DNA of 42,791 nt from JADGHX01 sp035760965 (GTDB lineage Bacteria > Pseudomonadota > Gammaproteobacteria > Steroidobacterales > Steroidobacteraceae), in assembly GCA_035760965.1 (NCBI GenBank), contig DASTRY010000025.1, forward strand, positions 1 through 42,791, in the 5' to 3' direction. Of the stretch, positions 24,449-33,247 are shown in pieces. Numbering within the stretch: position 1 is the first letter of the stretch; the number at the start of each line of letters is the position of its first letter. The notes beneath the pieces are model-generated. The model searched no databases. It had not been told where the DNA came from and saw only the letters and a list, made by a program, of their open reading frames with translations. Position numbers and translations under genes: made by a program.

Positions 24449-24841
24449 TCAAGCCGCGCTCGTCCACCTCAGATATGTCGGGGTCGGGTGACGCGCGGGA
24501 ACCGGCACCGCTTCGGGCACGCGCCACGCGCGGGGTAGGGCGAACTTGCGCGCGAGCCCGGCGAGCCGCTGGCCGAGGGGGTCGTTACCAATGCGGTCGT
24601 CCGTCAGGGTCCAGGTGCGCAGAAAGTCCGCGCGCACGGCGATCTCGTCGTGCAGCCGACGCACGTAGGGCAGGTGAGCTTGCAGCGTCGAGGCGGTGGA
24701 TTTCGCGGCGATCTCGGCATCCCTCGCGAATTCGCGCAGCCCGGCGGGGGTGATGCGCACGTCGACGCCTCGCGACTCGAGCGCTTCCTTTAGCAAGTCC
24801 ACCGCGCTCGTCGCGCCGAACAACGTATCCAAAAACTTCAT
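24449..24841 (-). CDS. Hypothetical protein
   Basis: A 130-residue soluble protein, not recognised. ATG 24841 is preceded by GAGGCTCGTG and starts MKFLDTLFGATSAVDLLKEA. The first ~85 residues are helix-forming, with regular hydrophobic spacing (STASTLQAHLPYVRRLHDEI); the C-terminal third is Pro-rich (RVPEAVPVPARHPTPTYL). Codon third positions are GC-rich as in neighbouring genes, which supports coding. Transcribed away from the ABC transporter genes. No function can be given. Confidence 0.55.
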   Translation of the reverse strand: MKFLDTLFGATSAVDLLKEALESRGVDVRITPAGLREFARDAEIAAKSTASTLQAHLPYVRRLHDEIAVRADFLRTWTLTDDRIGNDPLGQRLAGLARKFALPRAWRVPEAVPVPARHPTPTYLRWTSAA

Positions 24842-25059
24842 CACGAGCCTCGATTCATAAGGGAGTGGAGCCTCTCGACGTGGCTCCATGATGCGCGATC
24901 GCGCGCCGCTTGCCGTCGGCCCCTCGACACAACGCGCCCTCCCCCAAAAGGGTGGCGCAAGCGCCGCCGGCGTCTGACCAAACCTTCATGTCCGCATCGG
25001 CTGCACGTGCTCTCATCGGCTGCGCGCGAGCTTTGCTCGCGTAGTACCCTCCGCGCCCC

Positions 25060-26817
25060 ATGAGCGAGACCGAAGCCGCACTCCCGTCCGAGACGACGCG
25101 CGTCACGCCGTTCGCGTTCGCGCGCACGCTCGTGACGCGGTGGGACTTGATCGCGCTCGTCATCGTCATCGGCGTGGTGGCAGTGCTGGCGGATGCAAGC
25201 CGCGGGCTGCTCGAGCCCCTCGCAAAGCTGAACGCGACGCCCCTCTCGCTCGATCCATCGCACCTGCCAGAGTACGCCGCGCGCACGACGCTGCGCATGT
25301 TCGCGGCCCTCGCGCTCTCATTGCTCTTCACATTCACCTACGCGACCTGGGCGGCGAAGAGCGAGCGGGCAGGGAAGCTGCTCGTGCCGGCACTCGACAT
25401 CCTGCAGTCCGTGCCGATTCTCGGGTTCATTTCCGTGACGGTCGTCTTTTTCATGTCGCTCGTGCCAGGGCGCGTCCTCGGCGTAGAGCTGGCGGCGATC
25501 TTCGCGATCTTCACGAGCCAGGCGTGGAACATGGCGTTCAGCTTCTACCAGTCGCTGCGCACGGTGCCACAGGAGCTTCAGGAGGTGGCGCGGTTGTTCC
25601 ACCTGTCCGCCTGGATGCGGTTCTGGCAGGTCGAAGTGCCCTTCGCGCTGCCCGCGCTCATCTGGAACACGATGATGTCGATGTCGGGCGGATGGTTCTT
25701 CGTGGTCGCTTCGGAGTCGATCGCCGTCGGCCACACGCAGGTTGCCTTGCCGGGCATCGGCTCCTACATCGCCGCCGCCATCGATCAGCGGAACCTGCAC
25801 GCGATCGGTTGGGCGATCCTCACGATGCTCATCGTGATCCTTGCGTACGACCAGCTGCTCTTCCGGCCCCTCGTCGCGTGGGTCGACGGTCTGCGCTTCG
25901 AGCAGGAGCCGGGCGGCCATCGCCCGCGATCCTGGGCGCTCACCGTCATGCGCCGGTCGCGGTTGCTCTCGGCACTCACGCACGCGTTCTACGCCGGCGT
26001 GCGCTGGACGAGCTGGGCCATACCCGTGCGCTCGACGCCGCCGTCTCGCGCGATCGCGCGGGGCGCTGCCTCACAACGTTCCGGGTTCGTGTGGGGCGTG
26101 GCCGTGGCGGCGCTCGTCGCCGTGGCGCTGGCGTACATTGCGCGGATGATCGTGCTCGGGTCCTCGCTGAACGACGTGATCGAAGTCGTCGGGCTCGCGC
26201 TCGCGACGATGGTGCGCGTGTTCGTTCTCATCGCGCTCGCGAGCCTCGTGTGGGTGCCGATCGGGGTGTGGGTCGGTCTGCGCCCGCGCGTAATGGAATT
26301 CGTGCAGCCGATCGCGCAGTTCCTCGCCGCCTTCCCCGCGAACCTGCTGTTCCCGATCGTGATCTTCGCCATCGTGAACTGGAGCCTGAATCCGGACATC
26401 TGGCTGAGTCCGCTCATGATCCTCGGGACGCAGTGGTACATCCTGTTCAACGTGATCGCGGGCGCATCGGCGATACCGGGCGAGCTGCGCTACGCCGCCG
26501 CGAACCTCGGCGTCGGCGGCTGGCTCTGGTGGCGCAAGGTGGCGCTGCCCGCGGTGTTTCCGTTCTACGTCACCGGCGCAATCACCGCATCGGGCGGCTC
26601 CTGGAACGCGGCGATCGTCGCGGAGCTCGCGACCTGGGGCGACACGCGCCTCGAGGCGCACGGTCTCGGCGCGTACATCGCCGATGCGACCGCGGCGGGC
26701 GACTTCCACCGCATCGTGCTCGGCATCGCGACGATGAGCTTGTTCGTCGTGGCCATCAATCGCTTCTTCTGGCGGCGGCTGTATTTCTACGCCGAGCGTC
26801 GCTTCCGGCTCGGGTGA
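25060..26817 (+). CDS. ABC transporter permease, two fused BPD-type domains
   Basis: A 585-residue inner-membrane protein. It has two binding-protein-dependent permease domains in tandem (residues ~30-285 and ~340-575), each with about six membrane helices and an EAA loop: EVARLFHLSAWMRFWQVEVP in the first half and AAANLGVGGWLWWRKVALP in the second. Most SsuC/TauC/NrtB-type permeases are single-domain dimers, so this fusion supplies both halves in one chain. It is followed 13 bases later by its ATPase gene. No periplasmic binding protein is encoded nearby. The family suggests nitrate, sulfonate, taurine or bicarbonate-type substrates; the true substrate is unknown. Confidence 0.9.
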   Translation: MSETEAALPSETTRVTPFAFARTLVTRWDLIALVIVIGVVAVLADASRGLLEPLAKLNATPLSLDPSHLPEYAARTTLRMFAALALSLLFTFTYATWAAKSERAGKLLVPALDILQSVPILGFISVTVVFFMSLVPGRVLGVELAAIFAIFTSQAWNMAFSFYQSLRTVPQELQEVARLFHLSAWMRFWQVEVPFALPALIWNTMMSMSGGWFFVVASESIAVGHTQVALPGIGSYIAAAIDQRNLHAIGWAILTMLIVILAYDQLLFRPLVAWVDGLRFEQEPGGHRPRSWALTVMRRSRLLSALTHAFYAGVRWTSWAIPVRSTPPSRAIARGAASQRSGFVWGVAVAALVAVALAYIARMIVLGSSLNDVIEVVGLALATMVRVFVLIALASLVWVPIGVWVGLRPRVMEFVQPIAQFLAAFPANLLFPIVIFAIVNWSLNPDIWLSPLMILGTQWYILFNVIAGASAIPGELRYAAANLGVGGWLWWRKVALPAVFPFYVTGAITASGGSWNAAIVAELATWGDTRLEAHGLGAYIADATAAGDFHRIVLGIATMSLFVVAINRFFWRRLYFYAERRFRLG

Positions 26818-26830
26818 GGGGCAGGCAGAC

Positions 26831-28129
26831 ATGAACGCGGCACCGCTCCTCGAAGTGAAAGGCGTACGCAAGTCCTTCGCGAAGGCCGACGGGGGCGAGC
26901 ATCTCGTGCTCGAGGGCGTCGATCTGCGCCTGAGCGAGGGGGAGATCGTCGGGCTGCTCGGGCGCTCGGGCTCGGGAAAGTCGACGCTGCTGCGGCTCAT
27001 CGCCGGCCTCGATAGCCCGAGCGCGGGGGAAATCACCTATCTCGGGCAGCCGGTGGTGGGACCTGCGCACGGCATCGCGATGGTGTTTCAGAGCTTCGCG
27101 ATCTTTCCGTGGCTCACGGTGTTCGAGAACGTGGCGCTCGGTCTCGAAGCGCTGCGCGTGCCGCCTGCGGAGATCCGGCGCCGCTCGCTCCAGGCCATCG
27201 ACCTCATCGGGCTGGACGGCTTCGAATCCGCCTATCCGCGCGAGCTCTCGGGCGGCATGCGCCAGCGAGTCGGGTTCGCGCGCGCGCTCGTCGTCCATCC
27301 GAACATCCTGCTGATGGACGAGCCGTTCTCCGCGCTCGACGTGCTGACGGCGGAAACCTTGCGCACGGATTTCCTGGACCTCTGGTGCGAAGGTCGCATG
27401 CCGATCAAGGGCGTCATCCTCGTCACGCACAACATCGAGGAGGCGGTGCTCATGTGCGACCGGATTCTCGTGTTCGGCTCCAATCCCGGACGCATCGTCA
27501 CCGAAATCACGGTACCGCTGCCGCAGCCGCGCAATCGACTCGACCCGAGCTTTCGCGCGCTGGTCGAGCGCATCTACGTGGAAATGACCGCGCGCGCGAG
27601 CGGCGCCAATGCGCGCAGCGAGTTCCTTCCCGGCCTCGGCATCGGTACGCGGTTGCCGCGGGTGTCGTCGAACCTGCTGTCCGGTCTCATGGAGACCGTC
27701 GCGGCGCCGCCGTTCAACGGCGCGGCAGACTTGCCGCAGATCGCCTCGGACCTGCAGATGGAGATCGACGAGCTCTTCCCGGTGGCGGAGACGCTGCAGA
27801 TGATGCGCTTCGCGGAAGTGGCGGGCGGCGACATCCGACTCACCGACGTCGGCATCGCCTTCGCGAACGCCACGGTGGACGAGCGCAAGAAGATCTTCGC
27901 GCGCCAGCTTCTTAGCTACGTGCCGCTGGCGGCACACATCCGTCGCGTGCTGGACGAGCGGCCCTCGCACACCGCGCGCAAGAGCCGCTTTCTCGATGAG
28001 CTCGAGGACTACATGAGCGAGGAAGAGGCGGAGCAGACGCTGCGCGCGGTGGTGAGCTGGGCGCGCTACGCGGAGGCGTTCGCGTACGACGATGAGGCCG
28101 CGGTCTTCAGCCTCGAAAATCCGAGCTGA
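26831..28129 (+). CDS. ABC transporter ATPase with C-terminal AAA-associated domain
   Basis: A 432-residue cytosolic ATPase that pairs with the fused permease just upstream. Walker A is GRSGSGKST (44-52), the Q-loop Q87, the signature LSGGMRQR (139-146), Walker B ILLMDEP (159-165) and the H-loop H200 in LVTHNIEEAV. Residues ~295-425 form an extra domain beginning around LSGLMETVAAPPFNGAADLP and including EVAGGDIRLTDVGIAFANA. This corresponds to the AAA-associated C-terminal domain seen in a subset of nitrate/sulfonate/bicarbonate ATPases; its role is regulatory or unknown. ATG 26831 with GGGGCAGG upstream. The next gene starts 243 bases later. Confidence 0.92.
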   Translation: MNAAPLLEVKGVRKSFAKADGGEHLVLEGVDLRLSEGEIVGLLGRSGSGKSTLLRLIAGLDSPSAGEITYLGQPVVGPAHGIAMVFQSFAIFPWLTVFENVALGLEALRVPPAEIRRRSLQAIDLIGLDGFESAYPRELSGGMRQRVGFARALVVHPNILLMDEPFSALDVLTAETLRTDFLDLWCEGRMPIKGVILVTHNIEEAVLMCDRILVFGSNPGRIVTEITVPLPQPRNRLDPSFRALVERIYVEMTARASGANARSEFLPGLGIGTRLPRVSSNLLSGLMETVAAPPFNGAADLPQIASDLQMEIDELFPVAETLQMMRFAEVAGGDIRLTDVGIAFANATVDERKKIFARQLLSYVPLAAHIRRVLDERPSHTARKSRFLDELEDYMSEEEAEQTLRAVVSWARYAEAFAYDDEAAVFSLENPS

Positions 28130-28230
28130 GGCCATTCTGTACATAGCGACCGAAACGATGCGCGGGCGCCTTGCTTGGCAGCCCAGACTTCCGCAAGTGC
28201 CTCGAGCGGCCGGATTCGAACAGCGGCGTC

Positions 28231-28245
28231 TTGGCAGCACGCCAA
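28231..28245. promoter_or_regulatory. Inverted repeat TTGGC-N5-GCCAA
   Basis: A perfect 5-base inverted repeat with 5-base spacer, 128 bases before the cytochrome c start. It also fits the LysR-type T-N11-A pattern. It may be an operator for the operon that follows, but no LysR gene is in the window. Confidence 0.35.
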
Positions 28246-28372
28246 CAGGATTGCGGCGGACGAGGGGTTCGACAGCAACGCGGCGGCGTGATGCGCGGTT
28301 CCGCGCCGAGTAGACTCTTCGCGCGAGGCATGCGGATTGCTCCGCTTGGCAGTCTTTTCCTGCTGGCACCCC

Positions 28373-29734
28373 ATGCGCGCAGTTCTCTGGACGGTGCTCT
28401 GTCTGCTCGTGCTCTTCGCCCTGTTTGCGGCGTGGGCTTCGCGTCCTGCGATCCACCCGATCGAGGCGCCGCTGGCGAGCGCATTCGACAAGGCGGACGT
28501 CGCGCGCGGTGCGAATCTCGCGGCGATCGGCAACTGCAACAATTGCCATACGGCACCCGGCGGCCGCGCGTTCGCGGGTGGACGCGCCGTGCCGACGCCC
28601 TTCGGCATCATCTATTCCACGAACATCACGCCGGATCTGATGACGGGAATCGGGCAGTGGTCCGAGGCCGCGTTCCAGCGCGCGCTGCGCGAGGGCGTCG
28701 ATCGCGAGGGCGGTCACCTGTATCCGGCGTTCCCCTACGACCATTTCACGATGCTGTCGGATGCAGATTGCCGCGCGCTGTACGCGTATTTCATGACCCG
28801 CGAGGCGGTGCGCGCGAGCACGCCGCGCAACGTGCTGCCGTTTCCGATCAACCTGCGCGAGGTGGTGGCCGCGTGGAAGGCGCTCTATTTCCGCTCGCAG
28901 CGTTTTCAGCCGGACCCGAAACACGACGCGACCTGGAATCGCGGGGCGTATCTCGTCGAAGGTGTCGGCCACTGCGGCGCCTGCCACACTCCGCGCAATC
29001 CGCTCGGCGCCGAAAAGAAGACACACGCGCTGGCCGGCGGAGAAGTGCAGGGCTGGAATGCGTATGCGCTCGATCGCAGCTCCCCGGCGCCGGTGGCCTG
29101 GACTGCCGACAGCCTGTACGAGTATCTGCGCCACGGCTGGCACCCGGAACACGGGGTGGCGCGCGGGCCGATGTCGGAGGTGACGATGAATCTCGGCAAG
29201 GTCGACGAGAGCGATGTCCGCGCGATCGCGAAGTACATTGCCTGGCAGATGGGCGCGGCCGACGAGCAGGCGAAGGGTTCGAGAGGGACGAGCGGCTTCC
29301 GTGGATCGGCCTCGGCTCCCGAGGGCAGCCGCCCGCCGCAAACGAGGCAGGGCACCGGCGAGGCGCCGCAGTCATCGCCGTCGGATAGCACGCTCGGACA
29401 AGGCGCCTCGATATACCTGGGCGCCTGCGAATCCTGCCACAACGGCACGCGGCCGTTGCCCTACGGCGGAATCGACTTCACCCTCAGCACCGCAATCAAC
29501 GCCGCGAGCCCGCGCAACGTGATCAATGTGACGCTGCACGGCCTGCATCCACCCGAGGGCACGCGCGGCTCCATCATGCCCGGCTTCGACGGCGCGATCA
29601 GCGACGATGACCTGGAAGCGCTCCTGATGTATTTGCGCGCCGACTTCACGCACAAACCGCCGTGGGACGATATCGCCGATCACATCGCTGCCGCCCGCAA
29701 GGCCGTACACGAAGAGGGCGATTCATGGCCCTGA
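28373..29734 (+). CDS. Membrane-anchored tri-haem cytochrome c
   Basis: A 453-residue protein exported to the periplasm. ATG 28373 starts a signal anchor (residues ~4-22, hydrophobic without a clear cleavage site). Three CxxCH haem sites are present: CNNCH (55-59), CGACH (201-205) and CESCH (352-356). Methionines near residues 267 and the IMPGFDG segment can serve as axial ligands. A low-complexity Ser/Pro/Gly linker (~300-340) precedes the third domain. This layout is typical of cytochrome subunits of Mo-hydroxylases and of membrane alcohol or aldehyde dehydrogenases. It overlaps the 2Fe-2S subunit gene by 10 bases and probably passes its electrons to the respiratory chain. Confidence 0.93.
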   Translation: MRAVLWTVLCLLVLFALFAAWASRPAIHPIEAPLASAFDKADVARGANLAAIGNCNNCHTAPGGRAFAGGRAVPTPFGIIYSTNITPDLMTGIGQWSEAAFQRALREGVDREGGHLYPAFPYDHFTMLSDADCRALYAYFMTREAVRASTPRNVLPFPINLREVVAAWKALYFRSQRFQPDPKHDATWNRGAYLVEGVGHCGACHTPRNPLGAEKKTHALAGGEVQGWNAYALDRSSPAPVAWTADSLYEYLRHGWHPEHGVARGPMSEVTMNLGKVDESDVRAIAKYIAWQMGAADEQAKGSRGTSGFRGSASAPEGSRPPQTRQGTGEAPQSSPSDSTLGQGASIYLGACESCHNGTRPLPYGGIDFTLSTAINAASPRNVINVTLHGLHPPEGTRGSIMPGFDGAISDDDLEALLMYLRADFTHKPPWDDIADHIAAARKAVHEEGDSWP

Positions 29735-30219
29735 TTCTCAACATCAACGGACACCCGCACGAGATCGCAACCGACCCGCACACGCCATTGCTCTACGTGC
29801 TGCGCAACGACTTGCGCCTCAACGCCGCAAAGTTCGGCTGCGGCCTCGGACAGTGTGGCGCATGCACCGTCGTGATCGATGGGGATCCCGTCTTCTCGTG
29901 CGTCGTTCCGATCATGCTGCTGCAGGGGCGCAAGATCGTGACCGTCGAGGGGCTCGGCACGGTCGAAGCGCCGGGGCCGGTGCAGCAGGCGTTCATCGAG
30001 AAGCAGGCGGCGCAATGCGGCTACTGCATTCCCGGCATGATGATGCGTGCATACGCATTGCTGCTGAAGATGCCGGATCCTTCCCCTGAGCACATTCGTG
30101 CCGCGCTCGAACCGAATCTCTGCCGCTGCGGGACGCACATGCGCATCGTTGCGGCGGTGGCACGGGCGGGCGAGTTGATGCGCGGGTCCGCTCAGGCCAT
30201 CGAGCCCAAGAGCAGGTGA
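29725..30219 (+). CDS. 2Fe-2S subunit of molybdenum hydroxylase (IorA-like)
   Basis: A 164-residue small subunit of the xanthine-oxidase superfamily. ATG 29725 begins MALILNINGHPHEI; the start overlaps the cytochrome stop by 10 bases. The plant-type ferredoxin cluster has C39, C44 and C47 (CGLGQCGAC) and C59; the second cluster has C98-x-x-C101 (CGYC) and C133-x-C135 (CRCG). The length and cysteine pattern match isoquinoline 1-oxidoreductase alpha subunit and related aldehyde dehydrogenase subunits. It passes electrons from the Mo site to the cytochrome. The stop overlaps the next start as TGATG. Confidence 0.94.
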   Translation: MALILNINGHPHEIATDPHTPLLYVLRNDLRLNAAKFGCGLGQCGACTVVIDGDPVFSCVVPIMLLQGRKIVTVEGLGTVEAPGPVQQAFIEKQAAQCGYCIPGMMMRAYALLLKMPDPSPEHIRAALEPNLCRCGTHMRIVAAVARAGELMRGSAQAIEPKSR

Positions 30220-32444
30220 TGGACGCCAGCATCAGCCGCCGCGGATTTTTGCAGGCGAGTGGCGCTCTCGTCGTCAGCTTCACGCTCCTCTCGCGTACGT
30301 TCGATAGTGTTGCGGCCGAGAGAGAGTTGCCCGGAAGCCTGAAGAACACCCCGTATCTCGACGCGTGGCTGCGCATCGATGCGGACGGAACGATCACGGT
30401 CTTCACCGGGAAGGCGGAGCTCGGGCAGGGCATCAAGACCGCGTTGATTCAGATTGCGGCGGAAGAGCTGGCCGTGCTGCCGCCGACCATTCAGCTCGTC
30501 ACGGCGGATACGGGCCGCACGCCCAATGAGGGATATACGGCAGGCAGTCACTCGCTCCAGGACAGCGGCGCCGCCATTCGCAATGCCGCGGCGCAAGCGC
30601 GCGAGATTCTGCTCGCTGAAGCCGCGCGCCGCTGGCTGCTCGACCCCGCGCAACTCACGGCGCGCAGCGGTCAGATCGTCTCGGAAAACGGCCATGCGGC
30701 GAAGTACGCCGAGCTCGTTTCGGGGCAGACGCTGCATGTCATGGCGCAGCCGCAATCGAAGCTGAAGGACCCGCACGACTTCGTCGTGATGGGTACGCCG
30801 ATGAAGCGCGTCGACATTCCGGCGAAAGTGACAGGCGGGATGGCGTACGTGCACGACCTGCGCTTGCCGAACATGGTCCACGCACGCGTAGTCCGTCCAT
30901 CCAGCCCCGCTGCAGAGCTGCTCAGTGTGGACACAGCCGCGGTCGAGCGCATGCCCGGCGTGCTCAAAGTCGTCCGCGATGGTCGTTTTCTCGCGGTGAT
31001 CGCAGAGGGTGAGTGGCAAGCCGTGCAGGCGATGCGCAAGCTCAGTGCTGCTGCACGCTGGCGAGAGCAAGGGACGCTGCCGGCGGCACGCGAGTTGCCG
31101 AAGGTGCTCCAAAGCATGAAAGCCGAGGACGCCGTCGTCGCCGACGAGCAGCTCACGGCCCCGCCGGCGAAGCCGGTGCGCACCTTCGAAGCGACGTACA
31201 CGCGGCCATACCAATGCCATGCCTCCATCGGTCCTTCGTGCGCCGTTGCACATCTCGAGAACGGATCGTTGACCGTGTGGACGCATACGCAAGGGGTCTA
31301 TCCCGATCGCGCAGCGATTGCGGAGATGCTGAACCTGCCGCAGGAGAAAGTCCGCTGCATCCACATGGAGGGCTCCGGTTGCTATGGGCACAACGGTGCG
31401 GACGATGCCGCCGCCGATGCAGCGCTGCTCGCCCGCGCGTTTCCCGGTCGCCCCGTTCGTGTTCAATGGATGCGCGAGCAGGAGCATGCGTGGGAGCCCT
31501 ACGGTCCCGCGATGGTCACCAAGGTGCGCGCGACGCTGAACGAGAAGGGAAAGATCGGCCGCTGGAACTACGAGCTCTGGAGCAATACGCATGCGACGCG
31601 GCCGGGTCCGGCCGGCAACTTGCTCGCGGCTCGGCATCTTGCGATGCCGTTCGAGCCGGCACCGCAATCCGTGCGCATCACTCCGGAAGGGAGCGGCGAT
31701 CGCAATGCCGTGCCGCTGTACGCGTTCCCGAACAAGCACATCGTTTGGCATTTCCTGCGCGAGATGCCGTTACGCGTGTCCGCGCTGCGCTCGCTCGGTG
31801 CGTACATGAATGTGTTCTCGATCGAGAGCTTCATGGACGAGCTCGCGACGGCTGCGGCCGTCGACCCGGTGGACTTCAGGCTCGACCACCTCGAGGATGC
31901 GCGCGCTCGGGAAGTCGTGACGACTGCGGCCCAGCGTTTCGGCTGGTCGACGAAGGCGATGCCCACCAATCGCGGTCGCGGATTCGCGTTCGCGCGCTAC
32001 AAGAATCTGGCCGCCTACTGCGCGGTCGCCGTCGAAGTGCAGATCGAGCCCGATTCGGGGCGCGTGCGCATGCTGCGCGCGGTTGCCGCCGTCGACAGCG
32101 GAGAGATCGTGAACCCCGACGGCATTCGCAACCAGATCGAAGGCGGCATTCTGCAGGCGATGAGCTGGACGCTCTACGAGGCGGTGACATTCGACGACAC
32201 TCGGATCACGAGCATCGACTGGTCGACGTACCCGATCCTGCGCTTTCCCTCCGTGCCGGACAGCATCGACGTACACGTGATCCCGCGACCCGGCGAACCG
32301 TTCCTCGGCACCGGCGAGGCGGCGCAGGGGCCCGCCGCCGCAGCCCTCGCGAATGCCATTGCGAACGCAACCGGCAAGCGGCTGCGCGATCTGCCTTTCA
32401 CTCGCGAACGAGTGCGAACCGCGGTAACGTCCGCACCCACATGA
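30219..32444 (+). CDS. Molybdopterin-binding subunit (IorB-like), Tat-exported
   Basis: A 741-residue catalytic subunit of the isoquinoline 1-oxidoreductase beta / aldehyde dehydrogenase branch. The N-terminus MDASISRRGFLQASGALVVS has the twin-arginine motif SRRGFLQ, so the folded Mo enzyme goes to the periplasm. Family motifs include TVFTGKAELGQGIKTALIQI, GSGCYGHNGADDAAADAALL and the C-terminal GTGEAAQGPAAAALANAIAN with the putative catalytic Glu. The 2Fe-2S small subunit carries no Tat signal of its own and is presumably co-exported. Start ATG 30219 overlaps the previous stop; the GTG at 30216 is an alternative. The substrate is unknown. Mo-cofactor maturation genes (XdhC type) are not in the window. 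Confidence 0.93.
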   Translation: MDASISRRGFLQASGALVVSFTLLSRTFDSVAAERELPGSLKNTPYLDAWLRIDADGTITVFTGKAELGQGIKTALIQIAAEELAVLPPTIQLVTADTGRTPNEGYTAGSHSLQDSGAAIRNAAAQAREILLAEAARRWLLDPAQLTARSGQIVSENGHAAKYAELVSGQTLHVMAQPQSKLKDPHDFVVMGTPMKRVDIPAKVTGGMAYVHDLRLPNMVHARVVRPSSPAAELLSVDTAAVERMPGVLKVVRDGRFLAVIAEGEWQAVQAMRKLSAAARWREQGTLPAARELPKVLQSMKAEDAVVADEQLTAPPAKPVRTFEATYTRPYQCHASIGPSCAVAHLENGSLTVWTHTQGVYPDRAAIAEMLNLPQEKVRCIHMEGSGCYGHNGADDAAADAALLARAFPGRPVRVQWMREQEHAWEPYGPAMVTKVRATLNEKGKIGRWNYELWSNTHATRPGPAGNLLAARHLAMPFEPAPQSVRITPEGSGDRNAVPLYAFPNKHIVWHFLREMPLRVSALRSLGAYMNVFSIESFMDELATAAAVDPVDFRLDHLEDARAREVVTTAAQRFGWSTKAMPTNRGRGFAFARYKNLAAYCAVAVEVQIEPDSGRVRMLRAVAAVDSGEIVNPDGIRNQIEGGILQAMSWTLYEAVTFDDTRITSIDWSTYPILRFPSVPDSIDVHVIPRPGEPFLGTGEAAQGPAAAALANAIANATGKRLRDLPFTRERVRTAVTSAPT

Positions 32445-33247
32445 TTGCGCTCGAGGGCGTCTCCAAGTCGTTCGCGAACGGCAGCCGCTTTGCCGTGCGT
32501 GACGTCAGCATCACGGTGCCGGCGCGCACGTTCGTCTCGGTGGTCGGCGACTCCGGGTCCGGCAAGACGACGCTGCTGAAGATGATCAATCGGCTGGTCG
32601 ATCCGGACGCGGGCGTCGTGCGCGTCGCCGACAAGCCGGTGGATGGCGTGCCCGCATACGCGCTGCGGCGGCAGATCGGCTACGTGTTCCAGGGTATCGG
32701 GCTCTTTCCGCATCTGAGTGTCGCGGAGAACATCGGCATCACGCCGCAACTGCTCGGCTGGCCGAAGAGCGTGATCGCAACGCGGGTCGCGGAGCTGGTC
32801 GATCTCGTCGGTCTGCCGCGCAGCTTTCTGCCGCGCATGCCCGCGGAGCTTTCAGGCGGGCAGCAGCAGCGCGTGGGCGTCGCGCGCGCGCTCGCGGCGA
32901 AGCCGGCCATCATGTTGATGGACGAGCCTTTCGGTGCGCTCGATCCGGTGACGCGCGATACGCTCGGATCCGAGTACCGCAAGCTGCACGATGAGATGGG
33001 TCTCACTACCGTAATGGTGACGCACGATGTGATGGAAGCAGTGCTGTTGTCCGATCGCATCGTGGTCGTGCGGCAAGGAGCGGTGGTGGCCGACGGCGCA
33101 CCGCGCGAGTTGCTGAGCGGGCACGAAGACCCGGGCGTGCGGGCCTTGATGGACATGCCGCGCCGGCAGGCGCAGCGCGTGCGCGAGTTGCTGAACGGCG
33201 GCACGCCGAGCGAACAGTCCGTGCGGGAAAGACCGACGCGTGAATGA
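32441..33247 (+). CDS. ABC transporter ATPase, quaternary amine (OpuC/Osm/Yeh) type
   Basis: A 268-residue cytosolic ATPase. The ATG at 32441 overlaps the previous stop as ATGA, suggesting translational coupling. Walker A GDSGSGKTT (36-44), signature LSGGQQQR (137-144), Walker B IMLMDEP (157-163), and VTHDVMEAVLLSD as the H-loop region. The FxGALDPVTRD segment and overall similarity place it with glycine betaine/choline importers, but it lacks the C-terminal CBS pair that gives osmotic gating in OpuCA. It works with the fusion protein encoded next, which overlaps it by 8 bases. The absence of CBS domains, and the operon mates, fit nutrient uptake better than osmoprotection. Confidence 0.93.
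   Translation: MIALEGVSKSFANGSRFAVRDVSITVPARTFVSVVGDSGSGKTTLLKMINRLVDPDAGVVRVADKPVDGVPAYALRRQIGYVFQGIGLFPHLSVAENIGITPQLLGWPKSVIATRVAELVDLVGLPRSFLPRMPAELSGGQQQRVGVARALAAKPAIMLMDEPFGALDPVTRDTLGSEYRKLHDEMGLTTVMVTHDVMEAVLLSDRIVVVRQGAVVADGAPRELLSGHEDPGVRALMDMPRRQAQRVRELLNGGTPSEQSVRERPTRE

Noticed and set aside
26756..29341. 861-codon open frame on the minus strand
   Set aside because: Antisense to the ABC ATPase and cytochrome c genes, with low-complexity Arg/Ala composition and no recognisable domain.
31013..32440. Upstream extension of the OpuC-type ATPase frame
   Set aside because: It runs out of frame through the molybdopterin subunit gene; the ATPase domain itself begins at 32441.
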